Part shown: positions 4,152-6,202 of the stretch, in pieces
How positions within the stretch are numbered: position 1 is the first letter of the stretch
How the letters are laid out: each line of letters starts with the position of its first letter
Assembly: GCA_023253435.1 (NCBI GenBank)
Contig: JALRGJ010000069.1
Span: forward strand, 1 to 6,202
Direction: 5' to 3'
Length of the DNA: 6,202 nt
From: Ilumatobacteraceae bacterium
GTDB lineage: Bacteria > Actinomycetota > Acidimicrobiia > Acidimicrobiales > Ilumatobacteraceae
The notes under the pieces: model-generated
What the model saw: only the letters and a program-made list of their open reading frames with translations
Told to the model about the DNA's origin: nothing
Database searches by the model: none
Position numbers and translations under genes: made by a program

Positions 4152-6026
4152 ATGAAAAGACTTTTTCACATCTCAATTTTTCTAACTGCGTTAGTGCTGA
4201 TTGCAACACTGGTGACTCTGCCTTCGCAGACCGCGATCGGTGCATCTGTACAGGCGCCACATTCTGATCCCGCTCTTCCATCTGTGGCAAATGGTCTCAC
4301 GCGATACGTGGCCAGATTCACCGATTCATTGTCATCCTCTGCAATCAATTCATTACTTGTGGCATTTGAAGCCAAACAACAACGTAAATTCAGCCGCGCT
4401 TTTAATGGTGGCGTCATTGATATGCCGCCTGGACAAGCCAAGAAAATGGCAACAAATGCCGGAGTGTTATGGCTAGAAGAGGATCGAGCAGTGCAAAATA
4501 CCGCTTCTGTTTCCCCCACACCATCGTGGGGTCTAGACCGTCTCGATCAGATTGATTTGCCTTTTGATTCAACATATTCGTATGCGAGTGCTGGAGCCGG
4601 TGTCACTGCTTATGTAGTGGACACTGGTGTGAAAATTGGCCATACGGAATTTGAAGGCCGATACCGAAATGGGTATGACGCATTTCTTCAAGGCGGAGAT
4701 GACTGCAACGGACATGGCACACACGTGGCAGGAACTCTTGCCGGCGCAACATACGGAGTTGCCCCTGCCGCCTCCGTCGTATCGGTGCGGGCTCTTGATT
4801 GTGCGGGAAATGGAACGTTGTCTGGAGTTATCTCTGCAATTGAGTGGGTCATCACAGACCATGTCTCTGGTCCAGCAGTGATGAATCTCAGTCTCGGTAC
4901 CTCTAAAAGTCCATCGTTGGAATCAGCTATAGATCGCGCATTTGCAGATGGCATCACTGTTGTTGCGGCAGCGGGAAATGCAAATACCGATGCATGCAAC
5001 ACCTCTCCTGCCGGTAACAAGACTTCTGCGCTAACAGTTGGAGCAACCACAACAACAGATACTCGTGCTTCATTTTCAAACTACGGCACATGTCTTGATC
5101 TTTTTGCTCCGGGGGGATCAATCACATCAGCAAATTTTCAGAACAATTCTTCGCCGAGCGTGATGAGTGGTACTTCCATGGCTGCTCCTCATGTAGCGGG
5201 AATTGCAGCACGTCTGCTGTCGGTGAATAACAACGCAACTCCACTAGCAATCATGAATTTGATTGAGAATGCAGCAACACAGAACAAGCTCACGGCAGTT
5301 GGCTCAGGATCTCCCAACAAACTGCTTCATCTCGACGGCGTCATCACTCCCGTGGCCCCCAAAACCACTACTCCATCTGCGAATCCATTTCCTTCCAGTG
5401 GTGCGCCAGGAACCGGTACTGCGATGGCTCCTACGAGCCCAGGTAAACCCACCAGACCACAGGTCACTGCAGGAGCATTATCTGCATGGGCCGACTGGAC
5501 TGAGCCAAATGATGGTGGCTTGCCCATTTCTGGTCATGTGGTTCGTGTGTACGTAAAAAAGAAACTCACCACTCAAGTAGTTCTAAATGCAGAAAGTTTG
5601 CATGTTGTTTTTGGATTAAAAGCAGGAGTTCAACATTCATTCACAGTTGCCTCTATGAACGGTGTAGGTGTAGGTCCGTTCTCTGAGATGAGCAATACAG
5701 TCATCCCAGTTAGAACCGTCAAGGAATACGGTGCTCCCACTCTTTCAAATTTGCTCGACATTCTCCCGGGTAAACCAACATCGGTGAGTCTGCGACGTTC
5801 CGGAACTCAACTAATTATTAAATGGAAACCACCCAAGAATGCTGCTGTGTCTTCTTTTGAAGTTCGCATTTACAAGCGAGGCAAACTTCATACCAAAGTG
5901 ATTACGCCATCTCCAGGAGGGATCAAGATCTCTGGTCTCCCGCGAGGAACCTATGCAGTTCATGTGACCTCCACCAATATGGCAGGGTCTAGTGAACATT
6001 CGCCTCGACGAACAATTGTTCTCTAG
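4152..6026 (+). CDS. Secreted subtilisin-like serine protease (S8, proteinase K/aqualysin type) with two Fn3-like domains
   Basis: Preproprotein of 624 residues, predicted to be exported and self-activated. Domains in order: signal peptide (about 1-35: Lys2-Arg3, hydrophobic 9-23, likely cleavage near 31-35); I9-type propeptide (about 50-113); S8 catalytic domain (about 118-395); Pro/Thr/Ser-rich linker (about 398-430); two Fn3-like modules (about 429-520 and 539-624), each beginning with PGKPT. The catalytic triad is intact: Asp157 (VVDTG), His188 (NGHGTHVAG), Ser342 (SGTSMAAPHVAG), with oxyanion Asn276 (AAAGN). The mature enzyme should start near 118, just before SWGLDRLDQ, the usual N-terminus of this family. 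Cys185, 217, 282 and 314 match the positions of the two disulfides of aqualysin I almost exactly. There is no LPXTG motif or C-terminal membrane helix, so it should be released or held through the Fn3 modules. The substrate is unknown; an extracellular nutritional or cell-surface role is plausible. Confidence 0.93.
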   Translation: MKRLFHISIFLTALVLIATLVTLPSQTAIGASVQAPHSDPALPSVANGLTRYVARFTDSLSSSAINSLLVAFEAKQQRKFSRAFNGGVIDMPPGQAKKMATNAGVLWLEEDRAVQNTASVSPTPSWGLDRLDQIDLPFDSTYSYASAGAGVTAYVVDTGVKIGHTEFEGRYRNGYDAFLQGGDDCNGHGTHVAGTLAGATYGVAPAASVVSVRALDCAGNGTLSGVISAIEWVITDHVSGPAVMNLSLGTSKSPSLESAIDRAFADGITVVAAAGNANTDACNTSPAGNKTSALTVGATTTTDTRASFSNYGTCLDLFAPGGSITSANFQNNSSPSVMSGTSMAAPHVAGIAARLLSVNNNATPLAIMNLIENAATQNKLTAVGSGSPNKLLHLDGVITPVAPKTTTPSANPFPSSGAPGTGTAMAPTSPGKPTRPQVTAGALSAWADWTEPNDGGLPISGHVVRVYVKKKLTTQVVLNAESLHVVFGLKAGVQHSFTVASMNGVGVGPFSEMSNTVIPVRTVKEYGAPTLSNLLDILPGKPTSVSLRRSGTQLIIKWKPPKNAAVSSFEVRIYKRGKLHTKVITPSPGGIKISGLPRGTYAVHVTSTNMAGSSEHSPRRTIVL

Positions 6027-6202
6027 TGAGGCAAATGCTTGAAACGCTCAAGCGCAGCAGCAATTTCTGCTTCAGCAGCTAAACGGCCTTCCCACCCTTT
6101 GACGGTGGTGTCTTTGTTTGGCTCCAGCAGTTTGTATACCTCGAAAAAGTTTCCGACTTCATCAAGCAAATGTTCAGGAAGATCCTCAATGTCTTTGTAC
6201 TG
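6023..6202 (-). CDS. ppa: Inorganic pyrophosphatase, C-terminal part (start lies beyond the window)
   Basis: Read on the - strand from 6202 to the TAG at 6025-6023, this encodes 59 residues ending the protein. They match the C-terminus of family I soluble pyrophosphatases (PPi + H2O to 2 Pi, cytoplasmic, Mg-dependent). The pattern is 'DLPEHLLDEVGNFFEVYK-LEP', a KGWEG turn, then 'AAEAEIAAALERF'. The Tyr-Lys pair in FFEVYK corresponds to the conserved active-site Tyr-Lys near the end of the E. coli enzyme. The N-terminal metal-binding Asp/Glu residues are outside the window. It converges on the protease gene: the two CDSs overlap by 4 bp in the palindrome CTAG (6023-6026), which supplies a TAG to each strand. 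Identified by memory of the family; the fragment is short but distinctive. Confidence 0.88.
   Translation of the reverse strand, partial: QYKDIEDLPEHLLDEVGNFFEVYKLLEPNKDTTVKGWEGRLAAEAEIAAALERFKHLPH
6037..6053. repeat. Inverted repeat just past the protease stop, inside ppa
   Basis: GCTTGA (6037-6042), loop AACGC, TCAAGC (6048-6053): a perfect 6-bp stem, extended by a possible T-G pair, 11 nt after the protease stop codon. It lies in the ppa coding sequence on the other strand. No T-run follows, so at most it would be a weak terminator or mRNA-end stabiliser for the protease transcript. Confidence 0.3.

Noticed and set aside
4166..5050. Long open frames on the - strand opposite the protease (117 and 120 codons)
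   Set aside because: They lie wholly inside a convincing protease gene, resemble no family I know, and are low-complexity translations of its antisense.

Overview
The window is a densely packed stretch of bacterial chromosome with moderate G+C by eye. It carries seven genes on the + strand and the tail of one on the - strand. Several features suggest an actinobacterium with unusually moderate G+C, such as a freshwater or marine planktonic lineage: a DUF6941-type protein, a Zur-like 21-bp operator of the mycobacterial/streptomycete pattern, start codons without Shine-Dalgarno sequences but with -10-like elements just upstream, and an actinobacterial-looking pyrophosphatase C-terminus. This assignment is inference; there is no rRNA or other marker gene here.

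Layout. Positions 2-562 hold the C-terminal part of a two-repeat UPF0126/TRIC-type membrane protein, cut by the window edge. Positions 563-623 hold a promoter (TTGGGA, 17 bp, TATTCT) with a near-palindromic Zur-like box filling its spacer. Positions 624-3180 hold a complete metal ABC importer in order: lipoprotein substrate-binding protein, ATPase, permease. The three genes overlap by 4 bp and 1 bp, so they form one operon. Positions 3181-3259 are a short gap with two small inverted repeats and a TAAAAT element. After it come a universal stress protein (3260-3700), a DUF6941-type small protein (3714-4142) and a secreted subtilisin-family protease with two C-terminal Fn3-like domains (4152-6026). 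The C-terminal 59 residues of inorganic pyrophosphatase (ppa) lie on the - strand at 6023-6202, and the stop codons of protease and ppa interlock in a CTAG palindrome.

How the genes work together. The importer is a self-contained high-affinity Zn/Mn uptake system. The Zur-like box, the His-rich permease tail and the three conserved metal-ligand histidines favour zinc. The stress protein, the DUF6941 protein and the protease are close together, but nothing ties them functionally to the importer. No mobile element, CRISPR array, tRNA or rRNA is visible.

The most interesting signals are regulatory. The Zur-like box sits exactly inside the importer promoter. In addition, four non-coupled start codons (624, 3260, 3714, 4152) each have a -10-like hexamer ending exactly 6 nt upstream, and none has a usable Shine-Dalgarno, which points to leaderless transcripts. 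I see no convincing evidence of a wholly new biological system.
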